A DNA stretch of 64,000 bases. It comes from Myxococcus stipitatus (lineage in GTDB: Bacteria > Myxococcota > Myxococcia > Myxococcales > Myxococcaceae). The notes beneath the pieces were generated by a model. That model was not told where the DNA came from. It was given only the letters and a program-made list of their open reading frames with translations, and made no database searches. Positions 52,824-62,140 of the stretch are shown here, in pieces. How positions within the stretch are numbered: position 1 is the stretch's first letter; every line of letters begins with the position of its first letter. The DNA is taken from contig NZ_JAKCFI010000002.1 in assembly GCF_021412625.1 (NCBI RefSeq), forward strand, positions 372,001 through 436,000, given 5' to 3'. The position numbers and the translations under genes are program-made.

Positions 52824-53891
52824 TCAGGGCTGGTTCGGGTCCGCGCCGATGCCCTTGAAGGGGTTGAAGGTGTAGGTCGTGGAGAACTGCGACGCGGGGC
52901 TGAAGTAGTACGCGACGAGCTTCGCCGGGTCGTTCGCGATCTCGCCCCGCAGGATGGGGCCGTCGTTCTGGTCGTCCCAGCCCCAGGGCGCGTTGGCGGA
53001 GTTCGACGAGCAGTTGCCCGCGACCAGGCCGCAGCCTCCGCTGGTGTCACCCCGGAACGTGCCCGCCGAGGCGAACAGCGAGGACAACTCACGGCGGGGC
53101 CAGAGGCCGTCCGCGCCATAGAGGTCGAGCAGCTTGTAGCGCACGTCCGCGTCCGTGGGCGAGGAGGGCTGCTCCGCGAGCGTCAGCGACGGGAAGTACT
53201 TCACGCCATCCCCGACGATGTCGTAGGCGGGCCACGCCTTGAGGCCGTGGCCCTTGGCCTCCTGCGCGGTGATGGGGTGGAGCTCTCCCTCGAACAGGGC
53301 CAGCGACAGGCTGCCGTCGATGCTCTCGGAGCCCGAGGCGAGCGGACTGCCCGAGGGCACGAACGAGAAGAAGTCCTTGTGGGCCACCGTCACCGCGCCC
53401 ACGAGCGCGCCGTACTCGCTGCCGTCGCGCTGGACGACGAGGAGCACGCCCTCGCCGTCGTTCTCGTGCTCCGACTCGAAGATGTTGTCGGACCAGTCAC
53501 GCGGGTGGAAGAACGTGTAGAGCAGGTACCAGTGCGTGGAGGTCTCCACCACCGAGTGGTACGCGTGCGCGGCGAGCGCGTAACCGCCGGTGTTGTCCCA
53601 GTTGTTCGCGCCGTTCCAGTCGCCGTCGAAGTCCACGCGGCTGATGTAGTCGGACCGGCCGCCGAGCGAGTGCGAGCCCGTCACGTCCGTGTCCTGGTAG
53701 TGGATGGGCGCCCAGCGTCGGGCCAGCGCCGCGCGCGCCGCCGTCGAGCCCACGCCGCCGATGAGCGCCCCCGCGGACTCGCCGAACGGCTCATCGCCCA
53801 TGCCCTCACCACAGCCAGACAGCAACGTCAGGGTCGCCGTGACGACCGCCAGGACCAGGACTTCAGGGGAGCGACGAACGCTTCGATACAT
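52824..53891 (-). CDS. Lipoprotein of unknown function
   Basis: 355 residues with a lipobox LLSGC (Cys27). The mature part is rich in Asp, Trp and Tyr with segments such as RWAPIHYQDTD, DFDGDWNGANNWDN and THWYLLYTFFHPRDW, a pattern I loosely associate with Vps62-like or necrosis-inducing-like extracellular domains; this is a weak resemblance, not an assignment. A single Cys pair (GGCGLVAGNC) near the C-terminus may form a disulphide. The ATG at 53891 follows a GGCGGG purine stretch. Confidence 0.75.
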   Translation of the reverse strand: MYRSVRRSPEVLVLAVVTATLTLLSGCGEGMGDEPFGESAGALIGGVGSTAARAALARRWAPIHYQDTDVTGSHSLGGRSDYISRVDFDGDWNGANNWDNTGGYALAAHAYHSVVETSTHWYLLYTFFHPRDWSDNIFESEHENDGEGVLLVVQRDGSEYGALVGAVTVAHKDFFSFVPSGSPLASGSESIDGSLSLALFEGELHPITAQEAKGHGLKAWPAYDIVGDGVKYFPSLTLAEQPSSPTDADVRYKLLDLYGADGLWPRRELSSLFASAGTFRGDTSGGCGLVAGNCSSNSANAPWGWDDQNDGPILRGEIANDPAKLVAYYFSPASQFSTTYTFNPFKGIGADPNQP

Positions 53892-54060
53892 GGTGGCCCG
53901 CCTTTCTGGGCGGTGCATCAGATGGGTCCATGAAAATATTGTGAAGCTTGTTTTGTGTGAAATTCCGGCAAATGCGCGTGGCGCCGGAATGCGCCGCCGG
54001 CCCAACGAGTCCTGGGTGTCCCCGTTCGCGGCGTGAGGCCGCGGGGCCAGGTTCGCGGCC

Positions 54061-54533
54061 ATGGATTCAGGACCCGCGACGTCCGATGTGACCCTCATCG
54101 TCTACCGCGACGTCTCGAGCGGGGCGGGGATGCTGGGGCTTGGCGTGCTCGCGCTCGTGGCCATCCTCGTCTCGAGTGTGCTCGACGTGGACCTGGAAGC
54201 GCTGGGCGTGATTGCGTACGGCGCGCGGGGCTGGTTCTCCTCGTTCGGCCCGGAGGGGACGAGGCTCGTGGACTTATTCGAGGCCACCCGTGGCAGGGCG
54301 CGGTCCGAGGCTCGAACGTGCTCGAACGGCTCGTGGCCTCCTTCCGCTTTCCAGCGGGTGTGTGTGTCGGGTGTCGTCGCGGGGCCACCACCACCGTGGC
54401 GTTCGAGGCGAGCTCGGGAAGGGACCTCGTCCTCGCCTCGTGGGGGCGCGACGCCGCGGGTGTGATGCGTCCGGTGCTTCGCGGGCCAGGTCGCCCGGGT
54501 CAGCGGAGCTCGACGAGCCGCACGCGCTTGTAG
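54061..54533 (+). pseudogene. Small membrane protein gene with an apparent frameshift
   Basis: From ATG 54061 the frame encodes a plausible protein with one membrane segment (MLGLGVLALVAILVSSVLDV) up to LVDLFEATRG near 54290. Beyond that, codon bias and sensible sequence move to another frame (NVLERLVASFRFPAGVCVGC, then TTTVAFEASSGRDLVLASWG) ending at 54533. The original frame instead reads Pro/Arg-rich nonsense to a stop at 54465. A single indel between about 54285 and 54310 would restore one protein of roughly 155 residues. It is either a recent pseudogene or a sequence error. The restored 3' end would overlap the opposing TonB-like gene by 34 bases. Confidence 0.5.
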
Positions 54534-56092
54534 ATGCGCTTGTCGAGCGGCAGGCGTGTGTCGACGAAGCCGAGCGCCTCGTCGAACTCGAAGGTGAAGG
54601 TGGGGATGGGCGGGCTGATGGAGAGGATGAGCTCGAACTGCCAGAGGCTGGTGATGCGCTCCTGCCCGCCAACGGCCTCGGGAGGTGGGGCGGGCAGTCG
54701 CTCGGCGGCGGCGCGGACGTCCTTCACGGCCTCGCGGTCCACCTCCGGTTGATGGCTGGGGGCGACGAGCGCCACGTCGAGCAAGCGCCCCTGTCGGTCC
54801 TGGACGACGCGGATGAGGGCGCGGCGTGTGGCCCGGAACTCCTCGCGCATCTTCTCGCGCAGCTCCCGGTTCATCCGCAGGTCGGCGTTGCCCGAGGCGC
54901 TCGTGGGGCGGCGACGGTCATCCTCGGGGGCGTTCCTCGCGCCGAAGGCACCCGAGGCGCCGTAGTGCGCGGCGCGCTCGCTCCAGACCTGGGCGAAGGC
55001 ACGACTGCGCTCCAGGCCCATGTCGAAGTAGCCCTGCAGGCCGTGCTCCTTCACGGAGCGGTCCGCGTCCCACGTGGCCAGGAGCCGCTTGCCCAGCTCG
55101 CTGAAGTAGGGATGGACGAGCCCCCGGTCCACCTTGCCGCGCCCGATGCTCTCGGAGACGAGGTCCTCGACGAGCCTCTGCGGCGTGGGGCCCTCCACGC
55201 GCCTGGAGATTCCTCCGCCCGACACGGCCGCGAGCGTCCCAGGGCGCGCGTGGGGCGTGCCCGCGTCTTCCGGTCCACGTGCGCCCGTTCCATCCGCCGT
55301 GTCGGGATGGGCACGCTCGACGGCCACCGTGCCCGGTCCGGGCGTGAGCACCCAGGCCGCGCTCGCGAGCCCCGATGGAGTCCGCGCCACGCGCGGCGCA
55401 TCCTCGGGGATGCGCGGGGCTTCACGAGGCGTACCCTCGGGGATGCGCGAGGCTTCGCGTGGCGCCTCCTTGGGGACGCGCGGTGCGTCGCGTGGTGCCT
55501 CCGGTTCCGGTGGATTCGATGTCGGGCCCGCGAGCAAATCCTGGAGCGGAGCGCGGTCGCTCGGAGTGGACGCGGGCGGTGGACTCACGACGGGAGCGGG
55601 CGGGGCCCTGCGAGGTGCCTCCGCGCGTGGCGTGGCCGCGGCGTGTGTCGAGGATGGCGCGTCGGAGGGCTCCGCCTCGGGACGCGGCCCCACGTTGGCG
55701 GTGGCATCAAGCGGCGCGCGTGTCGAGGATGGTGCGTCGGAGGGCTCCTCCTCGGGATGAGGCTCCACGTTGGCGGTAGCGCGAGGAAGCGTGTGTGCGG
55801 AGGACTCGGCGGTTCCGACGCTCGCGGGACGGGGTGCCTCGCCCTCTCGCGGACCTGGGTCGTCGCGCCGGTCGCCTTCCGTCGACGATGCGACGGTGGC
55901 TTTCGCCGTCACGGCCGAGGTGTCCACTTCTATGTCCACCCACTCGAGGGTCGAAGCCTGGAGCGGCGTCGCGGCGGGAGCCCTCGTCGTGCCCGGTCGC
56001 GCCGGGCGCTCCTCCAGCACCCACCACGCGAGCCCGTGCACGCCAAGGCTGGCGATGAGCGGGACGAGCAGGCGGGGGCGGCCCAGCGACAT
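54500..56092 (-). CDS. TonB-like protein with long Pro-rich repeats
   Basis: 530 residues. An N-terminal membrane anchor (LLVPLIASLGVHGLAWWVL) of the TonB type precedes a long Pro/Glu/Ala/Arg-rich spacer (about 30-265) with two kinds of internal repeats: two copies of ATANV-x-P-x-PE-x-EPSDAPSST and four 8-10-residue APREA-x-RIPE units. The C-terminal domain contains LIRVVQDRQGRLLDVALVAP and VDREAVKDVRAAAERLPAPP, resembling the TonB C-terminal fold. It probably transmits membrane energy to an outer-membrane receptor, but no receptor or ExbBD gene is present nearby. Confidence 0.78.
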   Translation of the reverse strand: MSLGRPRLLVPLIASLGVHGLAWWVLEERPARPGTTRAPAATPLQASTLEWVDIEVDTSAVTAKATVASSTEGDRRDDPGPREGEAPRPASVGTAESSAHTLPRATANVEPHPEEEPSDAPSSTRAPLDATANVGPRPEAEPSDAPSSTHAAATPRAEAPRRAPPAPVVSPPPASTPSDRAPLQDLLAGPTSNPPEPEAPRDAPRVPKEAPREASRIPEGTPREAPRIPEDAPRVARTPSGLASAAWVLTPGPGTVAVERAHPDTADGTGARGPEDAGTPHARPGTLAAVSGGGISRRVEGPTPQRLVEDLVSESIGRGKVDRGLVHPYFSELGKRLLATWDADRSVKEHGLQGYFDMGLERSRAFAQVWSERAAHYGASGAFGARNAPEDDRRRPTSASGNADLRMNRELREKMREEFRATRRALIRVVQDRQGRLLDVALVAPSHQPEVDREAVKDVRAAAERLPAPPPEAVGGQERITSLWQFELILSISPPIPTFTFEFDEALGFVDTRLPLDKRIYKRVRLVELR

Positions 56093-56206
56093 GGAATCCA
56101 GGTCTAAATCATGTTCTCGCGGCTCGCTCGGGAAAGCGCGAGTGGAGGGTAGGAAACACTCGCTGGCGCGCGTAGGCTCGGGAGCCTTCGGAGGATGACA
56201 CCCAGG

Positions 56207-57652
56207 ATGGCGACCTCGCTGCTCGCGACGGATGGCTACAAGTTCAGCATGGCGGAGGCGGGTTGGCCCCTGCGCAAGGAGACGTTCTATTACGCGCACC
56301 GCAAGGGAGGGCTCCAGGTCATGCCGCTGGACCTGGCAGCCTTCGTGCGCTCGCTCATCCCGGAGCCCCGTCCCGAGGACTACGAATATCTCGCGCGCTA
56401 CGACTACGAGATGGGCGTGGGCTTCAGGGCCGCCATCCTCCGCAAGGAGAAGCTGGTCGTGCGCGCCATCCCCCGGGGGGCCATCTTCTTCGCGCGCGAG
56501 CCCATCCTCACGCTCACCGGGCCCTCGGCGCTCATCTCCTGGGTGGAGCCGCTACTGCTCCAGCTCAACTTCCGCATCCAGGTCGCCACCCAGGCGCTGA
56601 CGGACCGCGAGGGACTGTCGCGCGCGTTGGCCACCGTCACCTGCGAGGAGCAGAAGCGCATCGCCCTCGAGACGCTCGAGGCGGTGGGCGTCAAGCCCGT
56701 CCCCATCACCGTCGACACGGAGGGCTATGCCCGGCGGGTCCGCGAGACGGTGAAGGAGCTCATCGAGGCGGTGGAGGACCCGGCGCGCATCTTCGAGGTG
56801 GGCCTGCGCGCGGCCACCTGTCTGGAGCAGCACCTCATCGCCCTGCGCGCCTGCAAGGACGCGGGCGTGGAGCGCACGAGCAACGTGGAGGGCGCGCGTC
56901 AGCTCGGGATGATTCCCGTGGGCACCATGGGCCACGAGCACATCCAGCGTTACGGTTCGGACGACGCGGCCTTCCGCGCGATGCGCGAGCGCAGGCCCCA
57001 GCGCTCCAGCTACCTGCTGGACACCTTCGACACGCTCACCTCCGGCATCCCCGCCGCCTTCCAGCTCATCCGCGAGGACCCGGGCGCGGGCGACTCCATC
57101 CGCTTCGACTCGGGCAACAAGAAGCTCCAGTACCTCTACGCCGTGACGCGCGCGAGGGACCTGGGCATCCGCCCGGTCAACATCCTGGAGGACGGGCTGG
57201 ACGCGGAGGCCACGCGCGAGTTCGAGGAGCTGCGGCGCCAGGTGGGCTGGGAGCCCTCCGCGCAGTTCTACGGGTACGGTGGCCACATCGTCGCGCGCAC
57301 CATGACGTGTCCCTTCACGAGGGATCGCGTCGCCGCCATCTACAAGCTGTCGCAGACGGGCGCGCAGCCAGTGATGAAGTTCGGCAACGAGCTGGCCGAG
57401 GGCAAGCAGAGCATCCCGGGCGTACCGGTCCTCTTCCGCCGTCGTCACGGCGACGGCCCCATCGGGCTCGTCGGGCAGGAGGGCGAGGAGGTGCCGGAGG
57501 GCTACTTCCCCCTCATGGACGCGGAGGCGGAGACGCCCTCGCTCGTCGGCGCGCAGGAGGCCTCGGCGGCGCAGGCCCGCGTCGCCCAGACCCCCGCCAC
57601 GCGAGCGCTCGTCGAGGAGCTGACGCGCAAGCACTTCCCGAAGGGGCGCTGA
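56207..57652 (+). CDS. pncB: Nicotinate phosphoribosyltransferase
   Basis: 481 residues. It makes nicotinate mononucleotide from nicotinate and PRPP in the NAD salvage (Preiss-Handler) route. LLATDGYKFSMAEAGWP is the family N-terminus; GTMGHEHIQRYG holds the conserved His; LLDTFDTLTSG, IRFDSGN and FGNELAEGKQSIPG form the PRPP/substrate site. The ATG at 56207 is preferred since the GGAGG at 56190 directly abuts the alternative ATG 56195. The next gene, 46 bases downstream, encodes a nicotinamidase-like enzyme, consistent with one salvage pathway. Confidence 0.93.
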   Translation: MATSLLATDGYKFSMAEAGWPLRKETFYYAHRKGGLQVMPLDLAAFVRSLIPEPRPEDYEYLARYDYEMGVGFRAAILRKEKLVVRAIPRGAIFFAREPILTLTGPSALISWVEPLLLQLNFRIQVATQALTDREGLSRALATVTCEEQKRIALETLEAVGVKPVPITVDTEGYARRVRETVKELIEAVEDPARIFEVGLRAATCLEQHLIALRACKDAGVERTSNVEGARQLGMIPVGTMGHEHIQRYGSDDAAFRAMRERRPQRSSYLLDTFDTLTSGIPAAFQLIREDPGAGDSIRFDSGNKKLQYLYAVTRARDLGIRPVNILEDGLDAEATREFEELRRQVGWEPSAQFYGYGGHIVARTMTCPFTRDRVAAIYKLSQTGAQPVMKFGNELAEGKQSIPGVPVLFRRRHGDGPIGLVGQEGEEVPEGYFPLMDAEAETPSLVGAQEASAAQARVAQTPATRALVEELTRKHFPKGR

Positions 57653-57698
57653 ACATCCCTTCCAGAGCGGTCCGCTCGACAGAACCCTGGAGGACGCC

Positions 57699-58670
57699 AT
57701 GTCATTGCCACTGCCACGCTTCCACGAGGATGCCCGCGCGGGGCAGCTCTACCTGGAGCGCACCGCCGAGGTCGCCGAGGAGGCCCGGCGCTTCGTCACC
57801 GAGCACCACGTCCGTCCGGCCCGCGAGGACGCGGTCCGTGTCGCCGCCTTCGGCATCGACGTGCAGGTGGCGTTCTGCGCCCCGGGCGCCAGCCTCTTCG
57901 TGCCCGGCGCCGTGGAGGACACCCAGCGCGCGCTGCGCTGGCTCTACACGAACCTGGACCGGGTGACGGAGCTGGTGTTCTCGCTCGACACGCATCGCGT
58001 GTTCCAGATCTTCCACCCGGCCTGGTGGCACGACGCGCAAGGGCGGCACCCCGCGCCGCTCTCGCAAATCACCGCGGCGGACGTGCGCGCGGGGCGCTGG
58101 CGGGCCACGCGCTTCCCGGAGGAGAGCCTGGAGTATTGCGAGCGGCTGGAGGCCAGCGGGCGCTACGTGCTCACGGTCTGGCCGTACCACGCGCTGCTCG
58201 GAGGGCTCAGCCACGCGCTCGTGCCCGCCATGTACGAGGCGAGCGTGTTCCATGCCCTCGCGCGCGACACGCCCACCCACTTCGAGATGAAGGGCGAGAA
58301 CCCGCTCACGGAGAACTACTCCGTGCTCGTCCCAGAGGTGACGGAGGTGAAGGGCCAGCGCGTGGGCGCCTTCAACACGCGCTTGTTCGAGAAGCTGATG
58401 ACGTACGACCGGGTCTACGTCTTCGGGCAGGCCAAGTCGCACTGCGTGCTGTCGACCCTGCGAGACCTGCGTGAGCACATCGAGCGCACCGACCGCTCGA
58501 AGATGGGGCGCATCCACATCCTGGTCGACGCGATGAGCCCCGTGCCCGCGCCGCCCCTGGAGCCGCTGCCGCCCTCGCTCGACTTCCCCCGGGTGGCGGA
58601 GGCCGCCATCGAGGAGCTGCGTCAGGCGGGGATGCGGGTGGTGCGCACGACGGACGCCCTGGACCTCTGA
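57699..58670 (+). CDS. Isochorismatase-fold amidase, probable nicotinamidase
   Basis: 323 residues, about 100 longer than typical PncA. The triad can be placed as Asp54 (FGIDVQVAFC), Lys198 (HFEMKGENPLTENYSV) and Cys249 (FGQAKSHCVLS), with metal ligands Asp97, His99 and His106 (SLDTHRVFQIFHPAWW). Nicotinamidases convert nicotinamide to nicotinate, the substrate of the pncB product encoded just upstream, so the pair forms a coherent NAD salvage unit (inference). GGAGG lies 6 bases before the ATG. Another cysteine-hydrolase specificity remains possible. Confidence 0.85.
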   Translation: MSLPLPRFHEDARAGQLYLERTAEVAEEARRFVTEHHVRPAREDAVRVAAFGIDVQVAFCAPGASLFVPGAVEDTQRALRWLYTNLDRVTELVFSLDTHRVFQIFHPAWWHDAQGRHPAPLSQITAADVRAGRWRATRFPEESLEYCERLEASGRYVLTVWPYHALLGGLSHALVPAMYEASVFHALARDTPTHFEMKGENPLTENYSVLVPEVTEVKGQRVGAFNTRLFEKLMTYDRVYVFGQAKSHCVLSTLRDLREHIERTDRSKMGRIHILVDAMSPVPAPPLEPLPPSLDFPRVAEAAIEELRQAGMRVVRTTDALDL

Positions 58671-58725
58671 AGGGGCGAGTCTCGACGCCTCTCGTGAAAC
58701 CGGAGTCCGGTGCGACGCCTCCGAT

Positions 58726-58763
58726 GAGGGTCAACGCGGGCGGACCGCTCGCGTCAACCCTCG
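58726..58763. terminator. Imperfect hairpin at amidase / glycerate kinase junction
   Basis: Arms GAGGGTCAACGCGGGCGG and CCGCTCGCGTCAACCCTC can pair over 18 positions with three mismatches. The right arm includes the stop codon of the opposing glycerate kinase gene. No U-tract. Confidence 0.42.
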
Positions 58764-59872
58764 GACTTCAGGCGCGCCGCCGTCCAGCGCGCCACCGCCT
58801 CGGTCAGGGTCTCCATCGCGGAGGCACCGGGCCGGGCCTGCGTGCTCAGGTCCACCACCGTGTGGAACAGGTCCAGCTCGATGCCGCCGTCGCGGCTCAC
58901 GCTGCCCGCGAAGAGCTCCACGGGCGTGCCGTGCTCGCGCGCCAGTCGGGCCAGGCCCCCAGGGCCCTTGCCCAGGGACGTCTGCCGGTCGAAGCGCCCC
59001 TCGCCGGTGAGCACCACCTCCGCGAGCAGCACGCGCCGCTCCAGCCCCAGCGCGCGGGAGACCAGCTCGTAGCCGGGGACGAGCCGCGCGCCCGCGAGCG
59101 CCACCAGGCCGAAGCCGAAGCCGCCCGCCGCACCGGTGCCGGGCCAGCCCGCGGCCATGTCGCCCACCACCGTGGCGAAGTGCGCCAGCGCCGCCTCCAA
59201 CTGTTCCACCGTCTGGGCGTCCGCGCCCTTCTGGGGGCCGAAGAGCCGCGCGGCCCCGTCCGTCCCCAGCAGCGGCGACGTCACGTCCGTGGCGCCCAGC
59301 AGCTCCACCTGTCCGAGCCGCGGGTGCCGACTGCTCGCGTCCACGCGCTCCAGCGCGGCCAGCGCCGCGCCACCCGGGGGCAGCGGGTTGCCGTGGCGGT
59401 CCATGAAGCGGTAGCCCAGCGCGCTGAGCGCGCCCGTGCCGCCATCCGTGGTCGCGCTGCCGCCCATGCCCACGATGAGTCGCTCGCAGCCGGCGTCCAG
59501 CGCCGCGCGCATCAGCTCGCCGGTGCCGTAGGTGGACGCGCGCCGCGCGTCGCGCTGCTCCGCGTCCACCAGCGTCAGCCCGGACGCCGCCGCCATCTCC
59601 ACCACCGCGGTGCGCCCGTCCTCCAGCAGCGCCCACGAGGCGTCCACCGGATGCCCCAAGGGCCCATGCACCCGGCACACCCGCCGCTCCCCGCGCGTGC
59701 CCGCCAGCAGCGCGTCCACCGTCCCAGGGCCCCCATCCGCCAGCGGGGCGATGTCCAGCACCACGTCGGCGGAGACCTGACGCACGCCCCGCGCCATCGC
59801 CTCCGCGGCCTCTCCCGCGGTGAGGGTGCCCTTGAACTCCTGCGGCGCGACGAGCCAACGCGGCGAAATCAC
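58754..59872 (-). CDS. Glycerate kinase (GlxK/GarK family)
   Basis: 372 residues. The start PRWLVAPQEFKGTLTAGEAAEAMARG, PLADGGPGTVDALL, GMGGSATTDGGTGAL and LTGEGRFDRQTSLGKGP are the conserved blocks of type II glycerate kinases, which phosphorylate D-glycerate with ATP in glyoxylate/serine metabolism. The GTG at 59872 starts the conserved region and has a GGTGGGGG purine run upstream; in-frame extension upstream has no family match. It is convergent with the amidase gene. Confidence 0.93.
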   Translation of the reverse strand: MISPRWLVAPQEFKGTLTAGEAAEAMARGVRQVSADVVLDIAPLADGGPGTVDALLAGTRGERRVCRVHGPLGHPVDASWALLEDGRTAVVEMAAASGLTLVDAEQRDARRASTYGTGELMRAALDAGCERLIVGMGGSATTDGGTGALSALGYRFMDRHGNPLPPGGAALAALERVDASSRHPRLGQVELLGATDVTSPLLGTDGAARLFGPQKGADAQTVEQLEAALAHFATVVGDMAAGWPGTGAAGGFGFGLVALAGARLVPGYELVSRALGLERRVLLAEVVLTGEGRFDRQTSLGKGPGGLARLAREHGTPVELFAGSVSRDGGIELDLFHTVVDLSTQARPGASAMETLTEAVARWTAARLKSEG

Positions 59873-60258
59873 GGCGCCCCCACCCGCCTCGCGGGGACAT
59901 GGCTCCGCCGAGGCACTCCCGGGATGGTCGAACACCGATACCCAACCCACCGCATCATCCCGCTCCCACGCAAGGCCACGCCTCGACATACCATCGAAGG
60001 TGCGAGCCGTGCCCCTCTCCTGGCTGACATTCCGGTTGAGACATGCCCCGAGGGTTCGCGTCCGGTCACGTTCCCCGGAAGTCGTGGAAGATGAGGAGCG
60101 GGATTCAGGGGATACCCGGGTGCGGGATGACGCGTGGAGTCTCGTGGCGAGGTGCTCGGGAGCGGCCCGTGTCACATGCTCGACATGTTTCATCCGGCTG
60201 TCAGCGATTGGTGTTCCCGCGCGCTGGCGCGCGGCGAGGGAGGGATTGAGGTGGACCC
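59873..60258. other. 386-base spacer
   Basis: No gene seen. It contains a perfect 7-bp hairpin CCGCGCG/CGCGCGG at 60217-60234, 25 bases downstream (on the - strand) of the YkgJ-type gene, probably that gene's transcript end. The promoter of the glycerate kinase gene should lie in the lower half but I cannot place it. Confidence 0.45.
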
Positions 60259-60756
60259 TCAGGCGTCCTCGTCACCGGCCCGCGCGAGCGCCTGGGCGTG
60301 CCACTCCAACAAGGGACGTGGGGCTTTCAGGGCCGGGGCCACGCGCTGGGACACACGCTCGAGTCGCTCCAGGAGCGCGCCCACGGTCTCCGCGGGCTGG
60401 CGCGCGGGGCCGCGAATCCTCGCGCAGAAGAAGGTGCGGCAGCCGAAGGGCCGGTCCGCGTACACCGTGCAGCGCAGGCCCGCGGCGTCGAGGTAGGGAC
60501 AGCCTCCGTCCGCGCGGGGCGGGGGCAGGGGGCGGCCCCGGGACAACAGCTCCCACTCGGGCTGCCACAGCCAGGGCTGTCGTCCGGTGCGGGACAGCTG
60601 ACAGCACTCGCCGCTGGCCGGACAGGAGAAGGGCGCATAGGCGGCGTCCGCCTGACGGTAGACGGAGCGGACCTCCTTCAGCGCGCGCTCCCGCTCCCGG
60701 GTGCCCCCCAGGGGGAGCGCGTCCTCGCCCTCGTCGTCCCAGTCCCGGCGGCTCAT
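60259..60756 (-). CDS. YkgJ-type Cys-cluster protein
   Basis: 165 residues. The spacing CPASGECCQLSR, then CPYLDAAGLRC, then YADRPFGCRTFFC is the YkgJ (UPF0153) pattern of eight cysteines thought to bind zinc or an iron-sulphur cluster. The function of the family is unclear. The N-terminal 30 residues are acidic and probably disordered. The start is the ATG at 60756; the - strand rRNA methyltransferase gene ends 50 bases upstream, so the two may be cotranscribed. Confidence 0.87.
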   Translation of the reverse strand: MSRRDWDDEGEDALPLGGTRERERALKEVRSVYRQADAAYAPFSCPASGECCQLSRTGRQPWLWQPEWELLSRGRPLPPPRADGGCPYLDAAGLRCTVYADRPFGCRTFFCARIRGPARQPAETVGALLERLERVSQRVAPALKAPRPLLEWHAQALARAGDEDA

Positions 60757-60805
60757 GTCCGCGCCATGCTCCCCTGGCCATCGGGCCGTGTGTCCCGCGA
60801 CACCA

Positions 60806-62110
60806 TCACAGTACGCGCAGGACGAAACACTTCAGGTAGCGCGTCTCGCGCAGGTTCAGCAGCACGGGGTGGTCCTTGCCCGCACCGCGCCGCTCGATGA
60901 TCTGCATGCGCCGGCGCGCGTCCGCCGCGGCCGAGGCGAGCATGTCCTCGAAGGCCTGCTCGTCGACGTGGTACGTGCAGCTGGCGGAGATGAGGATGCC
61001 GCCCGGCCGCAACAGCTGCATGGCGCGCAGGTTGATCTCCTTGTACCCGCGCACCGCCGCGGCGATGGCGTCCTTGTTCTTCGCGAACGAGGGCGGGTCC
61101 AGGACGATGGTGTCGAAGCGCCGCCCCTCGTCCACCGCGTCGCGCAGGAAGTCGAAGGCGTTGGCCACCACCACCTCGACGTTGCCGAGCTTGTTGGCGG
61201 CGGCGTTGTCGCGCAGCTGGGCCGCGGCCGCGTCCGAAATCTCCACCGCGGTGACGCGCTGGGCGCGCGTGGCCAGCTGGAGCGCGAAGCCGCCGACATA
61301 GGAGAAGCAGTCCAGCGCCTCGCCCGTGGCGTACTGCGCGGCCACGACGTGATTCTCTCGCTGGTCCAGGAAGGCGCCCGTCTTCTGGCCCTCCAGCAGG
61401 TCCGCGCGCACGCGCACCAGGCCCTCGTCGAACGACACGGGACCGGGGGGCAGGGCGCCGCGCAGCAGGCCCTTCTCCGGGGTGAGCCCCTCCAGGTTGC
61501 GCACGCCCACGTCCGAGCGGTTGACGATGCCGCGCGGCTTGAACTGGGCCTCCAGCAGGTCCGCGATGAGCGCCTTGCGCTGCTCCATCGCGGGCACCAG
61601 GAACTGCACGCTCAGGTAGTCGCCGTAGCGGTCCACGACGAGGCCGGGCAGGCCGTCCGCCTCGCCGTGCACCAGCCGGTATGTCGTCTCACCTGGCAGG
61701 GCGAGCCGGCGCAGCGCTTCGGCCGCCTGGAGGCGCTCGCGGAAGAAGCCGGCGTCGACGGGGACGTCGTCGTACGTGAGCCAGCGCAGGGAGATCTTGG
61801 ACTGGCGCGAATAGAACGCCTTGCCGATGAACCAGCCGCGCCCGTCCGTGACGCGCACGACCTCGCCGCCGGAGAGGGCCGGGTCGCCGTTGAGGTCCGC
61901 GCGGTAGATCCACGGGTGGCCCGCCTGCCAGCGCTCCACGCCGCGGCGCAGCAGGGAGACCTGGGGCAGGCCGTCCGGGCCCAGCTCGGGGGTGGTGCGG
62001 TCCGGGGCGGGCTTCTCCGGGCGGGCAGGGGGACGGCCCCGGCCCTGGGGCGGGGAGGAAGGCCTGCCACCACGATGGGGGCCGGAAGATGACTTGGGAG
62101 GAGTCGGCAT
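60806..62110 (-). CDS. RlmI-like 23S rRNA (cytosine-5) methyltransferase
   Basis: 434 residues. A Pro/Arg/Gly-rich basic N-terminal tail (1-45, likely disordered) precedes a PUA domain with LLRRGVERWQAGHPWIYRAD, then the Rossmann methyltransferase with ALDCFSYVGGFALQLA (SAM binding) and the LDPPSFAK motif, plus SCTYHV with the catalytic-type Cys. This matches RlmI/RlmK-type enzymes; E. coli RlmI makes m5C1962 in 23S rRNA. The long basic tail is absent from E. coli RlmI. Start ATG 62110, only 30 bases from the divergent GTG at 62141. Confidence 0.9.
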   Translation of the reverse strand: MPTPPKSSSGPHRGGRPSSPPQGRGRPPARPEKPAPDRTTPELGPDGLPQVSLLRRGVERWQAGHPWIYRADLNGDPALSGGEVVRVTDGRGWFIGKAFYSRQSKISLRWLTYDDVPVDAGFFRERLQAAEALRRLALPGETTYRLVHGEADGLPGLVVDRYGDYLSVQFLVPAMEQRKALIADLLEAQFKPRGIVNRSDVGVRNLEGLTPEKGLLRGALPPGPVSFDEGLVRVRADLLEGQKTGAFLDQRENHVVAAQYATGEALDCFSYVGGFALQLATRAQRVTAVEISDAAAAQLRDNAAANKLGNVEVVVANAFDFLRDAVDEGRRFDTIVLDPPSFAKNKDAIAAAVRGYKEINLRAMQLLRPGGILISASCTYHVDEQAFEDMLASAAADARRRMQIIERRGAGKDHPVLLNLRETRYLKCFVLRVL

Positions 62111-62124
62111 GGCGATGGGCGGCG

Positions 62125-62130
62125 TATACT
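62125..62130 (+). promoter_or_regulatory. Possible -10 box very close to a start codon
   Basis: TATACT lies 10 bases before the GTG at 62141. If used, transcription would begin 3-5 bases before the start codon, giving a near-leaderless mRNA. No good -35 is present at 17 bases, so the evidence is limited. Confidence 0.3.
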
Positions 62131-62140
62131 CGCAACCCGC

